Part shown: piece after piece, positions 43,334 to 51,795 of the stretch
Layout of the letters: each line of letters opens with the position of its first letter
How positions within the stretch are numbered: position 1 is the first letter of the stretch
Made by a program: the position numbers and the translations under genes
Notes under the pieces: generated by a model
What the model was told of the DNA's origin: nothing
The model's database searches: none
The model's input: the letters and a program-made list of their open reading frames with translations, nothing else
Origin: Aminobacterium colombiense DSM 12261
GTDB lineage: Bacteria > Synergistota > Synergistia > Synergistales > Aminobacteriaceae
Assembly (NCBI RefSeq): GCF_000025885.1
Contig: NC_014011.1
Coordinates: forward strand, 1,426,001-1,490,000
Length of the DNA: 64,000 bases
Reading direction: 5' to 3'

Positions 43334-45157
43334 TTACGCCTGACCCTGATCGCTGAACTCTGCGTCTACGGTCTCTCCGGCGCCTGAAGCTTCCTGAGTT
43401 CCTTCTCCTTCGGCACTGGAGGAGGCATTTGCCTGGCTATACAACCGCTCAGAAAACTCCTGAATTTCTTTTATCAAGGTTTCCTTGGCAGCTTTCATCT
43501 TCTCCAGATCGCCGCTTTCAAGAGCTTTCTTTATCTCTTCAACAGCGGTATTGATCTTGCCCTTCTCTTCAGCTGAGATTTTGTCGCCATGATCCCGGAT
43601 AAGTTTTTCTGCCTGATATATTATGCCGTCTGCCTCATTTTTGAGTTCAGCTGCTTCTATTCTCTCCCTATCTTCACTTTCGTGCTCTGCTGCCTGGCTT
43701 TTCATCTTCTCTATTTCTTCATCAGAAAGCCGTGAGGACTGAATGGTGATCCGCTGCTCCTTGCCCGTGCCTTTATCTTTTGCTGAAACGTTAAGGATTC
43801 CGTTTGTGTCGATATTGAAAGTCACTTCTATCTGGGGAACGCCGCGAGGGGCTGCCGGAATCCCGTCGAGCACAAAGCTTCCAAGTTTTACATTATCTGC
43901 CGCCATAGGGCGCTCTCCCTGCAATACCAAGATCTCTACCTGGTTCTGATTATCAGCCGCAGTGGTAAAGACCTGGCTCCGTGATGTAGGGATGGCTGTA
44001 TTTCGTTCGATGATCTTGGTAAATACACCGCCAAGGGTCTCGAGACCTAAAGAGAGAGGGGTTACGTCCACGAGAACTATATCATGATGGTCTCCCGTCA
44101 TAATAGCACCCTGAAGAGCGGCGCCAGCCGCAACACATTCGTCTGGATTGATGCCTTTCGTGGGTTCTTTGCCAAGAAGATCCTTAATTTTCTTCTGCAC
44201 CATGGGCATTCGGGTGGAACCGCCAACGAGCAATATTTTATCCAAATCCTTTGCGGAAAGGCCAGAATCGCTCAATACCCGATTTACAGGGCCTTCCACC
44301 CTGGCCATAAGGTCTTGGGTCAGCTCTTCGAACTTGGCCCGGGAAAGGGACATTTCGAGATGTTTAGGCCCAGTTTCATTTGCCGTAATAAAGGGCAGGG
44401 ATATGGTAGTTTCCGGCATGGAGGAAAGTTCCACCTTGGCCTTCTCCGCCGCTTCTCGCAAGCGCTGCAGCGCCATGCGGTCATTCTTCAGGTCGATGCC
44501 TTCCAGCTTCTTGAATTCAGCGACCATCCACCCTACGATACGACTATCCCAATCGTCGCCGCCCAACATATTGTCGCCGGAGGTGGCAAGCACTTCGCAC
44601 ACGCCCTCACCTACGTCAAGAATGGATACATCAAAGGTTCCGCCGCCCAGGTCAAAAACAAGCAGCTTGCTTTCTCCCTGCTTTGAATCTCCATAGGCAA
44701 GGCTTGCCGCGGTGGGTTCATTGATAATCCGAAGCACTTCAAGTCCGGCAATGGTACCGGCATCCTTCGTCGCCTGGCGCTGAGCATCGGTAAAATAAGC
44801 CGGAACCGTTATAACTGCCTTTGTCACAGGTTCGCCAATATAATCCTCAGCATCCCGTTTCAATTTCTGCAGTATCATGGCAGAAATCTCCTGTGGAGTG
44901 TAGGCTTTGCCGTCAATCTGAACTGTTTTTTCACTTCCCATGTCCCTTTTAATAGAAAGGATGGTGCGATCCGCATTAACGATGGTCTGCCGTTTGGCCA
45001 GCTGACCAACGAGCCGTTCCCCATCCTTAGTGAAAGCTACCACTGAGGGCGTTGTTCGCGCCCCCTCCGCATTCGATATAATAGTTATGTTATCTCCTTC
45101 TTTAACAGCTATACAGCTGTTGGTCGTTCCTAGGTCTATTCCCACTACCTTTGACAT
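43334..45157 (-). CDS. dnaK: Chaperone protein DnaK (Hsp70)
   Basis: ATP-driven folding chaperone. Nucleotide domain [43 protein letters not shown]; linker and substrate domain [17 protein letters not shown]; a tail rich in Glu/Ala. 607 residues. The start at 45157 has AGAGGTGAT ahead; an in-frame ATG three codons earlier is less well placed. Part of the CIRCE-controlled hrcA operon. Confidence 0.98.
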   Translation of the reverse strand: MSKVVGIDLGTTNSCIAVKEGDNITIISNAEGARTTPSVVAFTKDGERLVGQLAKRQTIVNADRTILSIKRDMGSEKTVQIDGKAYTPQEISAMILQKLKRDAEDYIGEPVTKAVITVPAYFTDAQRQATKDAGTIAGLEVLRIINEPTAASLAYGDSKQGESKLLVFDLGGGTFDVSILDVGEGVCEVLATSGDNMLGGDDWDSRIVGWMVAEFKKLEGIDLKNDRMALQRLREAAEKAKVELSSMPETTISLPFITANETGPKHLEMSLSRAKFEELTQDLMARVEGPVNRVLSDSGLSAKDLDKILLVGGSTRMPMVQKKIKDLLGKEPTKGINPDECVAAGAALQGAIMTGDHHDIVLVDVTPLSLGLETLGGVFTKIIERNTAIPTSRSQVFTTAADNQNQVEILVLQGERPMAADNVKLGSFVLDGIPAAPRGVPQIEVTFNIDTNGILNVSAKDKGTGKEQRITIQSSRLSDEEIEKMKSQAAEHESEDRERIEAAELKNEADGIIYQAEKLIRDHGDKISAEEKGKINTAVEEIKKALESGDLEKMKAAKETLIKEIQEFSERLYSQANASSSAEGEGTQEASGAGETVDAEFSDQGQA

Positions 45158-45215
45158 ACATATCACCTCTAGAAAAGAGTATAATTTTCTGCGAAATTCT
45201 TAATTGAGCTCTATA

Positions 45216-45827
45216 CTAAGCATCTTGATTCGCTTCTTTGTTTCCTCTATATTTGCCAACCTTAACTCTGGAGGCTCGAATCACCTTGTCGGCCATTCTG
45301 TAGCCTTTCTGAAGTTCCAATATAACAATCCCATCTTTTTCAGGATCTTCCACATCCTCTATTCCTACGGCCTCGTGGCAAGCCGGAGAAAAAACTTCTC
45401 CCTCTGTAGGGATCTCAGAAACCCCAACACTCTCAAGCACCGATAGGAATTGGCGGCGAACCATAGCAACTCCCGTTCGAATATCCTGTTCCTCAGTTTT
45501 CTCTGACTGGCTCAAAGCCCTGTCGAGGTTATCGAGAACTGGCAAAAGCAGCAAAACAATCCGCTCTCCAGCCAAACGAATGTACCGTTCCTTTTCTCTA
45601 TCCACTCTATTTTTGAAGTTATGGAAATCGGCTCTGGCTGAGGCGGCAGCAGTTCTCAATGCTTCATTCTCACTTTTAAGCTCTTCTATAACTTTTTCCA
45701 TTTCTTCTTTTTCCCTTGTTACAATTTCAAGGATCTTTTCTTGAGGAAGCTCTGCAGTCTCTACCTTTTCTACTGCCTCTTCCATAGGAGAATCCTGAGC
45801 CTGAAAATCCTTATCTCCAGGGGTCAT
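45216..45827 (-). CDS. grpE: Nucleotide exchange factor GrpE
   Basis: Releases ADP from DnaK. A long N-terminal coiled coil (KILEIVTREKEEMEKVIEELKSENEALR), FHNFKNRVDREKER, LLPVLDNLDRAL and the C-terminal beta domain with GIEDVEDPEKDGIVILELQKGYRMADKVIRASRV. Start at 45827 by AAGGAGG ten bases upstream. 203 residues. Confidence 0.96.
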   Translation of the reverse strand: MTPGDKDFQAQDSPMEEAVEKVETAELPQEKILEIVTREKEEMEKVIEELKSENEALRTAAASARADFHNFKNRVDREKERYIRLAGERIVLLLLPVLDNLDRALSQSEKTEEQDIRTGVAMVRRQFLSVLESVGVSEIPTEGEVFSPACHEAVGIEDVEDPEKDGIVILELQKGYRMADKVIRASRVKVGKYRGNKEANQDA

Positions 45828-45847
45828 AGAACACAAACCTCCTTATT

Positions 45848-46867
45848 TTATGAATTCGTATCGTCTTCTTCAATATCTGCCATCATCGCTTCAAGAACAG
45901 CAATGGTTTTTTCATAATCCATTCTCATGGGGCCAATAATGCCCAAAACAGTTTTGCGCCCTCTCTTGCGGGACGGAACCATAAGAACAGAACAATTTTG
46001 CATGCCGACTTCCGGGTTTTCGTCCCCGATAGTCACGCAGACTTCTCCGCCAACTGAGCATCGCCCCACCATTTCAACGAGGGACGACTCTTCCTCGAGA
46101 AGGGATATCACGGCCTGAAGTTTGCTGACATCCTGAAAATCCGGCAAGCTTAAAATATGCTGAGCGCCGCCAGTAAAGAGCTTGTAATTATATTTTTGTA
46201 ATAAGGCGTCCATCTGAAGGATTGCGGCACGGCATGCACTGGAAAGCTTTTCAAGCCCCTCGAGTACGTAAGAGTACAACACTTCGCGGACTTCTGACCA
46301 CGGATGCCCCACAGCTACCATGTTAATCCGCCTAGCCAGCTCATCCAGAGAATCCTGTGAGAGTTCGCAAGGTAACGTTACCATATTATGGTGGACAAGC
46401 CCGCCTTCGAGAATAAGTATGACCAAAACGGCATTGCCACCAAGACACAAAAAATCAACCCTCTGTATCTCCACTTCGTGAAGGGAAGAAATAGCAGCCA
46501 CTCCCACATAATTTGTAACACGACCGAGAAGTTGAGAGGCATATGAAAGAAGGGATTCTATCCCCTGCTTCTGATCGCTTATGCCATTCCGCCAGTGTTC
46601 AAATCCTATTGGGGGAACCCTTCTTCTATGTAATATGGAATCAACGTAAAGGCGATAGGCCCTGGATGTAGGAAGACGCCCTGCAGAAGTATGAGGCTGA
46701 TAGAAGTACCCCATCTGCTCAAGATCGTACATTTCATTACGAACAGTAGCGGCACTGCACCCTCTCAGATATTTACGGGCAATAGTTCTGGAACCAGCAG
46801 GCTCTCCAGTCTGGATATACTCATATACAACGGCTAGAACAATCTCGAGTTGCCGCTCGGTAAGCAT
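45848..46867 (-). CDS. hrcA: Heat-inducible transcription repressor HrcA
   Basis: Binds CIRCE and represses this operon until unfolded protein titrates GroE. N-terminal winged helix MLTERQLEIVLAVVYEYIQTGEPAGSRTIAR and CSAATVRNEMYDLEQMGYFYQPHTSAGRLPT are canonical. 339 residues. Start at 46867 has GGAGGGG ahead. A CIRCE element lies 27 bases upstream, so the gene is autoregulated. Confidence 0.97.
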   Translation of the reverse strand: MLTERQLEIVLAVVYEYIQTGEPAGSRTIARKYLRGCSAATVRNEMYDLEQMGYFYQPHTSAGRLPTSRAYRLYVDSILHRRRVPPIGFEHWRNGISDQKQGIESLLSYASQLLGRVTNYVGVAAISSLHEVEIQRVDFLCLGGNAVLVILILEGGLVHHNMVTLPCELSQDSLDELARRINMVAVGHPWSEVREVLYSYVLEGLEKLSSACRAAILQMDALLQKYNYKLFTGGAQHILSLPDFQDVSKLQAVISLLEEESSLVEMVGRCSVGGEVCVTIGDENPEVGMQNCSVLMVPSRKRGRKTVLGIIGPMRMDYEKTIAVLEAMMADIEEDDTNS

Positions 46868-46893
46868 GAATCTCCCCTCCTTTTGAGGGTGTA

Positions 46894-46920
46894 TTAGCAC
46901 TCTGTGTCAATGAGTGCTAG
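46894..46920. promoter_or_regulatory. CIRCE operator of the hrcA-grpE-dnaK-dnaJ operon
   Basis: TTAGCACTC, nine bases, GAGTGCTAG: the 9-9-9 CIRCE dyad with one end mismatch. It lies between the minus-strand promoter and hrcA, in the message leader. Confidence 0.97.
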
Positions 46921-46940
46921 CCTCACTATTTACAAAAGGT

Positions 46941-46969
46941 AGATTATCAACCCTTAGAAGTATTGTCAA
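46941..46969 (-). promoter_or_regulatory. Promoter of the hrcA operon
   Basis: Minus strand TTGACA (46969-46964), 17 bases, TAATCT (46946-46941). CIRCE begins 20 bases downstream, as expected for HrcA repression. Confidence 0.8.
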
Positions 46970-46984
46970 GACTGGTCAACCTTT

Positions 46985-47013
46985 TTGTTCTTCCTTCAAT
47001 TTTCTGTTATAAA
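46985..47013 (+). promoter_or_regulatory. Promoter of the histidine phosphatase-folP-folK unit
   Basis: TTGTTC (46985-46990), 17 bases, TATAAA (47008-47013), 30 bases before the first ATG. Divergent from the hrcA promoter. Confidence 0.55.
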
Positions 47014-47043
47014 GGTTGACATAGATAACAATAAGGAGGCTTT

Positions 47044-47697
47044 ATGATGGCTACCCAATATAAACATACGACAATTCTTTTAGCCCGGCACGGAGAATGC
47101 CAAGGGAACAGAGAGGAACGATTCAGGGGTCGGATCGACTACCCACTGAATGAACGGGGGCTGGAACAGGCAAGAGATCTTGGGAAAGCCATCATCCCCT
47201 TCTCCCCTTCGGCTATATATTCGAGTCCGCTATTGAGGGCACGGCAGACAGCCTCTGAAATAGCTGACGCCTGCAGCAAGAATGAAGTTATGATTCATGA
47301 AGGGCTCAACAATATATATTTTAGCAGCTGGGAAGGACGTCTCAAATCAGAGATTGCTTTTGAATACTCCCATGAATGGAATATATGGTTGACCAGCCCT
47401 GAAAGGCTTGCCCTGCCTGGGGCCGAAACACTCATTGAGATACAGCAGCGATCTTTTGCTGCTCTAAAGGAACTTGTGGTAAAACATGAAGGAACAACCT
47501 TTGTCCTCGTTTCCCACCGCACTGTTCTTAAACCCCTTATCGCCGCTTGTCTGGGAATACCTGTACCCTATTTCTGGAAAATACATATGGACACCGCTTC
47601 ATACAGCGTCCTTATCTATGACCCTAAACGAGGATACGGCCTTTTCTGTTTAAATCAGACATCCCATTTAAAGAAGGTTGTCACCGAGTGGATTTAA
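47044..47697 (+). CDS. Histidine phosphatase family protein
   Basis: A phosphoglycerate-mutase-like phosphatase: catalytic motif LLARHGECQGN, second site RARQTASEI with Arg, and LVSHRTVLKPL with the general His. 217 residues, no signal peptide. Start at ATG 47044 or 47047 with AAGGAGG ahead. Substrates of this family range from sugar phosphates to alpha-ribazole phosphate. It stands 86 bases before folP with no terminator between, so removal of phosphate from a pterin intermediate is a possible but unproven role. Confidence 0.88.
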   Translation: MMATQYKHTTILLARHGECQGNREERFRGRIDYPLNERGLEQARDLGKAIIPFSPSAIYSSPLLRARQTASEIADACSKNEVMIHEGLNNIYFSSWEGRLKSEIAFEYSHEWNIWLTSPERLALPGAETLIEIQQRSFAALKELVVKHEGTTFVLVSHRTVLKPLIAACLGIPVPYFWKIHMDTASYSVLIYDPKRGYGLFCLNQTSHLKKVVTEWI

Positions 47698-47783
47698 CCT
47701 TTTTCTTGACCTCCTCATCAAGAGGACTTATTATCTTTGTGCTTCACCTTCTTTAAAAATATTCTGAGAAAGGGATCTGTGCA

Positions 47784-49007
47784 TTGGCTACATACGAATT
47801 AAAGATACTTAATAGCGACGATCTTTTATCATTAATAGCAAAGATCGGGGCTGACCCCCGATCCGCGGCGTACTTTTTGCCCAAAAGGGAAGTTCTTTCC
47901 TTTTGGATCCCCCAGGTCGATTTTCGCGCAGCCGCCTATTTAAAGCAGGAAATGCTCGCCCGAGGGGGCGATGCTATAGTGCACCGCAACGTTATTGATG
48001 GAAGAACGAAGAGAAGCGACGTTCTGTTAATTGGAACAGAAGGCCAGTACAAGGCTATCTTCCCCAAGCTGGAAGCCATGTCATGCTGGGGACTCGATAC
48101 ACTGCGCAAAGCCCTTTATGCCGCCTTTCGGAAAAGCCATATTGCCGCGTGGGACATTACCCTGCCAGGCGGCCGCACCCTTGGTCTCGGCAAAGGGAAA
48201 ACGAAGATCATGGGCATCCTTAACATAACTCCGGATTCCTTTTACTCAGACAGCCGGCTTTTCACTGCCGACATAGAAGAGATTCTTATAAGGGCTCAAA
48301 AAATGATCGACGCGGGCGCCCATATCCTCGACATAGGGGCAGAGTCTACCCGACCCGGATCCGAACCAATTTCAGAAACAGAAGAAAAAGGCCGTCTGCT
48401 CCCAGTACTTCGAGCTCTTAGAAAAAAATTTCCTGAACAGGTTATCTCTGTAGACACGTATAAAGGGAATATCGCAAGGGTCGCAGCAGAGAATGGAGCA
48501 GATATCATTAATGATATATCAGGGTTTACCCTCGACAGCGACATGCTTCAGGCAGTTGCCGAAACAGGGCTTCCCTATGTGTTGTCCCATATCCAAGGCA
48601 CACCCCAAACCATGCAGTCAAATCCTTTTTACAACAATGTCGTTGAAGAATCCATTGATTATTTTGAAAAGAAACTCCAAGAACTGGAAAATGTGGGGGT
48701 TTCGGCAGATCGCGTTATAATTGACCCTGGGATCGGATTTGGGAAACGTTTACAGGACAATCTCCGTATCCTTAAGTCTATCCAATCCTTTCGAAGTCTT
48801 GGGCGCCCACTTCTTATAGGTCATTCAAGGAAAGGATTTATCAAGAACATCCTTAATAAAGAAAACCCTGAGTCACGCCTTTATGGGACCATGGCCGTTT
48901 CTGCCTATTGTGCTGGAGAAAAGGTTGAACTTGTGCGGGTTCATGACGTAGAGGCAAGCCATGACGTTTTAGAAGTGATCGATGCCATAAGGGAGGCAGA
49001 ATTGTGA
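47784..49007 (+). CDS. folP: Dihydropteroate synthase with N-terminal extension
   Basis: Joins 6-hydroxymethyl-dihydropterin pyrophosphate with p-aminobenzoate. The catalytic domain begins near residue 141 (KIMGILNITPDSF), with DIGAESTRPGS, VISVDTYKG, INDISGF, SHIQGTPQTMQ, IDPGIGFGK and GHSRKGFI all intact. The first 140 residues are an extra domain seen in some anaerobes' long DHPS proteins; I recognise no known motif there. TTG start with AAAGGG about 9 bases ahead. It overlaps folK by 4 bases. Confidence 0.94.
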   Translation: MATYELKILNSDDLLSLIAKIGADPRSAAYFLPKREVLSFWIPQVDFRAAAYLKQEMLARGGDAIVHRNVIDGRTKRSDVLLIGTEGQYKAIFPKLEAMSCWGLDTLRKALYAAFRKSHIAAWDITLPGGRTLGLGKGKTKIMGILNITPDSFYSDSRLFTADIEEILIRAQKMIDAGAHILDIGAESTRPGSEPISETEEKGRLLPVLRALRKKFPEQVISVDTYKGNIARVAAENGADIINDISGFTLDSDMLQAVAETGLPYVLSHIQGTPQTMQSNPFYNNVVEESIDYFEKKLQELENVGVSADRVIIDPGIGFGKRLQDNLRILKSIQSFRSLGRPLLIGHSRKGFIKNILNKENPESRLYGTMAVSAYCAGEKVELVRVHDVEASHDVLEVIDAIREAEL

Positions 49008-49498
49008 TGCGCCTAGCGCTAGGTATTGGAAGCAACGTCGGCGACCGAATGAATAACTTGAGGAAAGCAGTACAGCTTCTCAAGGAAAAGGGCGTTGTCA
49101 TCATTGCTAAAAGTGACATTTTTGAAACGGCGCCTATGGGAGTGACAGATCAACCCCGTTTTTTAAACGCCTGTATCGTTGTTGATACAAAATTTGATCT
49201 TGAAGAGTTACTCTCCGTTGTAAAGTCTATAGAACAGGAAATGGGACGTGTCCACAGATTGCGATGGGGACCCCGGGAAATAGATATCGATCTTTTACTT
49301 CTGGAAAACGGTGAAGTGCTGGATAGCTCAACGCTCAAGGTTCCCCACCCGGAAATGCATAAAAGAGCTTTTGTTCTTATGCCCCTTGCGCAAATAGCTC
49401 CGGATTGGATACATCCCCTGTTGAAGGTTTCTGTAAAAAAACTGGCAGAAGATATTCACTCGCAAGATGAAACATTGCTAAAAATATCCAGTCTGTAG
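49004..49498 (+). CDS. folK: 2-amino-4-hydroxy-6-hydroxymethyldihydropteridine pyrophosphokinase
   Basis: HPPK activates hydroxymethyldihydropterin for FolP. Seen: LGIGSNVGDRMNNL at the N-terminus, FLNACIVVDT, and the signature RWGPREIDIDLLLL followed by VPHPEMHKRAFVLMPL. 164 residues. GTG at 49004 with GGAGG 7 bases ahead (an ATG follows at 49007). It directly follows folP; folB, often fused to or beside folK, is missing. Confidence 0.96.
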   Translation: MMRLALGIGSNVGDRMNNLRKAVQLLKEKGVVIIAKSDIFETAPMGVTDQPRFLNACIVVDTKFDLEELLSVVKSIEQEMGRVHRLRWGPREIDIDLLLLENGEVLDSSTLKVPHPEMHKRAFVLMPLAQIAPDWIHPLLKVSVKKLAEDIHSQDETLLKISSL

Positions 49499-49517
49499 CA
49501 GGAGGTGTTTGGCGTTT

Positions 49518-50273
49518 ATGCAATGTAAGAAGATTTGTAGAATTGCCATCATAGTAGCGGCAGCTAGCCTTCTTCTTTCTCTCTCTGCCCTGGCAGCGGC
49601 AAATCCGCTCCAGGTATACTCAGTGCCAGGACATCCCCTTGCGCTGACAGTTCAGAATAGAAAAGGGATCATAGAAGAGGCCTGGCTTAGATCTCCTGCG
49701 GGCCTCCATCCCCTCAAGATCCTTCAGGGCAAGCGAATCACAGACAGCACCTGGTGTTTACCTATAGCGGACAATGACTTATGCGCAGATCTCATCTGGA
49801 AACTTTCTTTTACAGATCCTGATACGACAAAAAGTTATTTCCTCTGGATCACTGCCCTTACGGAAACTCCAAGGGCATGGCTTGCCGTCACGCCGGCAGG
49901 ACGGTCTCGCTGGGACTCATTGCCTCTTCATTTAACCATACCAGACGATGTCTTTCTTTACATGTCTCCTACTCTTCCTGCCTATGCTGAACTGGGAGAC
50001 CTGGAACAAAACAAATTACCCCTTCTGACTTTTGTATACACTGTTGGACTCACACTAGACGGGCCTAATTTTGTCCTCGTCCCAGAAGTTTATCGCCAGC
50101 TTCTGCCCATTGCTGATCTCGTTCGCAAAGCTGAAATAAACAGCACCATACGATCGTGCTATGGCAGGCTTTATGATGATTTTGAGAAAATGGGGAAGGG
50201 GCAATCACCTTCAAGAGAAGCGATCATTAATTTTAATTGGAAAAAGATTCTCAGCATAAACTGGCAAAACTAA
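49518..50273 (+). CDS. Exported protein of unknown function
   Basis: About 251 residues with a clean signal peptide (ICRIAIIVAAASLLLSLSALAA, cut near AAANPLQ). The mature part is rich in beta-type sequence (LTVQNRKGIIEEAWLRSPAGLHPLKILQG, SYFLWITALTETPRAWLAVTPAG) with no motif I know and only two or three Cys. It follows folK by a few bases plus a ribosome site, so is probably transcribed with it. Start ATG 49518; a TTG at 49509 is too close to GGAGG. Confidence 0.7.
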   Translation: MQCKKICRIAIIVAAASLLLSLSALAAANPLQVYSVPGHPLALTVQNRKGIIEEAWLRSPAGLHPLKILQGKRITDSTWCLPIADNDLCADLIWKLSFTDPDTTKSYFLWITALTETPRAWLAVTPAGRSRWDSLPLHLTIPDDVFLYMSPTLPAYAELGDLEQNKLPLLTFVYTVGLTLDGPNFVLVPEVYRQLLPIADLVRKAEINSTIRSCYGRLYDDFEKMGKGQSPSREAIINFNWKKILSINWQN

Positions 50274-50292
50274 CCCCCGGCTGCGCCGGGGG
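50274..50292. terminator. G+C-rich hairpin between convergent genes
   Basis: An 8 bp perfect stem (CCCCCGGC, TGC loop) just behind the exported-protein stop. T-richness follows only on the minus strand (TTAGTTTTG), so it suits the peroxiredoxin side better. Confidence 0.7.
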
Positions 50293-50323
50293 ATTCACTG
50301 TGCTTATACGTATTTAAGTAACG

Positions 50324-50902
50324 CTAATTTGTGGCGTCAATTCCCTTTGACCGGCTGTCCTTCATACAGACTGTTCTCCCCACAGCGTCTTTCAGACATC
50401 TCTGTATCTCCATATCAAGGTTAGGGATCTCAGTCTGGGTGTAGTCTTTAAGCAGAAAAATTATTTCCCGGAGATTAGGAACTTCCCCTAATTCGTAGCC
50501 CTTGGCAAAGATCACTTCGTGCTTCTCATTAAGAATGATATTTACCCTCGCTGAAAACCCCTCTTTCTCTACAAACACCCCATATTGCCTGGCAACATCT
50601 CCATGGGGCCAGAAATCAGAAAGAAATTGAAGTTTTTTTATGCCAAGGGCATCACTCCAGGCTTTTTTCGCCGCAAAGGAATCTACACTCAGGGCAAAGG
50701 GCAGGGTGTTAAGCCTTTCAAAGAGCTTTATATGAGCATCTATAGAGTTAACCTGGGCTTGACAGACCTCTGTCCAGGCTAAAGGATGAAATGAAAGCAG
50801 TATATTTCTTCCTTTTAGCGAAGAAAGGGTTACATATGTTCCAAATTGATCTTTCAGACAAAAATCGGGACCTTCATACCCCATCTGGATCAGATCTAGC
50901 AT
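50324..50902 (-). CDS. Peroxiredoxin (AhpC/TSA family)
   Basis: A thiol peroxidase: the peroxidatic Cys47 sits in SFHPLAWTEVC, the TxxC motif, following the typical KDQFGTYVTLSSLKGRNILL. About 192 residues; the C-terminal tail (residues 150 on) has two more Cys (EIQRCLKDAVGRTVCMKD), candidates for a resolving Cys. Start at 50902 (MLDLIQ) with GGGGGGAAG ahead. It follows the oxidoreductase beta gene by 32 bases; guarding an oxygen-sensitive iron-sulfur enzyme is a sensible role. Confidence 0.85.
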   Translation of the reverse strand: MLDLIQMGYEGPDFCLKDQFGTYVTLSSLKGRNILLSFHPLAWTEVCQAQVNSIDAHIKLFERLNTLPFALSVDSFAAKKAWSDALGIKKLQFLSDFWPHGDVARQYGVFVEKEGFSARVNIILNEKHEVIFAKGYELGEVPNLREIIFLLKDYTQTEIPNLDMEIQRCLKDAVGRTVCMKDSRSKGIDATN

Positions 50903-50934
50903 ATGGACTTCCCCCCCTTTAAAAAGTACACCTA

Positions 50935-51795
50935 TTATGCCATAGATGTAATACAACCTTCAATAGTCTTAATTTTTGCCATTCTCTTAAACAAAGGAGC
51001 TTTATCCCCTTTATAAGCGTCCATATTCTCTTCAAAGGCAGCTCTGCCTTCCTGGCGATATAGAACCCCAAGGGGAAAGCTATCACTTTTAAGGGCCAGA
51101 GCCAGGGCTGCTTTCTGATCGGCAGAATTATGGCTGTCGCCAATATAATAGGTATTCTCTTTAAACCACTTATACGTATTCACCTTGTTAAAGGATACGC
51201 ATGGTTGAAAAATATCAAGCAAAGCATATCCTTTATGTTGAACAGCCTGCTCTATAAGAAACGCCGTTTCTTCTACATCACCGGCAAAAGCCCGGGCCAC
51301 AAAGGTGGCACCAAGAACAATGGCCACAGCTAAGGGATTAAAGGGCACAGACATTACACCATGTACCTGAACAGGCGTTTTAAAACCGAGAAAACTTGTT
51401 GGGGACGCCTGACCTTTTGTCAAGCCATAAACCATGTTGTCATAAACAATGTTTGTAATGTCAGGGTTTCTTCGAATAGTATGGATAAAGTGATTTCCTC
51501 CTTCTCCATACATATCGCCATCACCGCCAATAGCGACAACATTCAATAAAGGGTTTGCCGCTTTAATTCCTGTAGCGTTTGAGAGTGCCCTGCCGTGAAG
51601 TCCATTGAAAAAATGACATTTCATAAAATGAGGAGTCTTTGCCGCTTGTCCAATTCCAGTAACGATAACCACATCCGCAGGTTTCCATCCCAACCTTGTA
51701 AAAGCTATCTTTAAGGCATCAAGTATGAGGAAATCTCCACATCCGGGACACCATGACATATCAGCAGACGGAAGATCAAAGATTGTCGAGTTCAC
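50935..51795 (-). CDS. 2-oxoacid:ferredoxin oxidoreductase beta subunit
   Basis: The thiamine-diphosphate subunit of a KorB/IorB-like oxidoreductase that oxidises 2-oxoacids with CoA and ferredoxin. CPGCGD (Cys16, Cys19) near the N-terminus, TGIGQAAKTPHFM, and the ThDP/Mg motif AIGGDGDMYGEGGNH with NIVYDN. 286 residues. The GTG at 51795 overlaps the alpha stop (GTGA) and has GGGGAGG ahead. Substrate (2-oxoglutarate or branched-chain 2-oxoacids) cannot be fixed from sequence. Confidence 0.92.
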   Translation of the reverse strand: MNSTIFDLPSADMSWCPGCGDFLILDALKIAFTRLGWKPADVVIVTGIGQAAKTPHFMKCHFFNGLHGRALSNATGIKAANPLLNVVAIGGDGDMYGEGGNHFIHTIRRNPDITNIVYDNMVYGLTKGQASPTSFLGFKTPVQVHGVMSVPFNPLAVAIVLGATFVARAFAGDVEETAFLIEQAVQHKGYALLDIFQPCVSFNKVNTYKWFKENTYYIGDSHNSADQKAALALALKSDSFPLGVLYRQEGRAAFEENMDAYKGDKAPLFKRMAKIKTIEGCITSMA

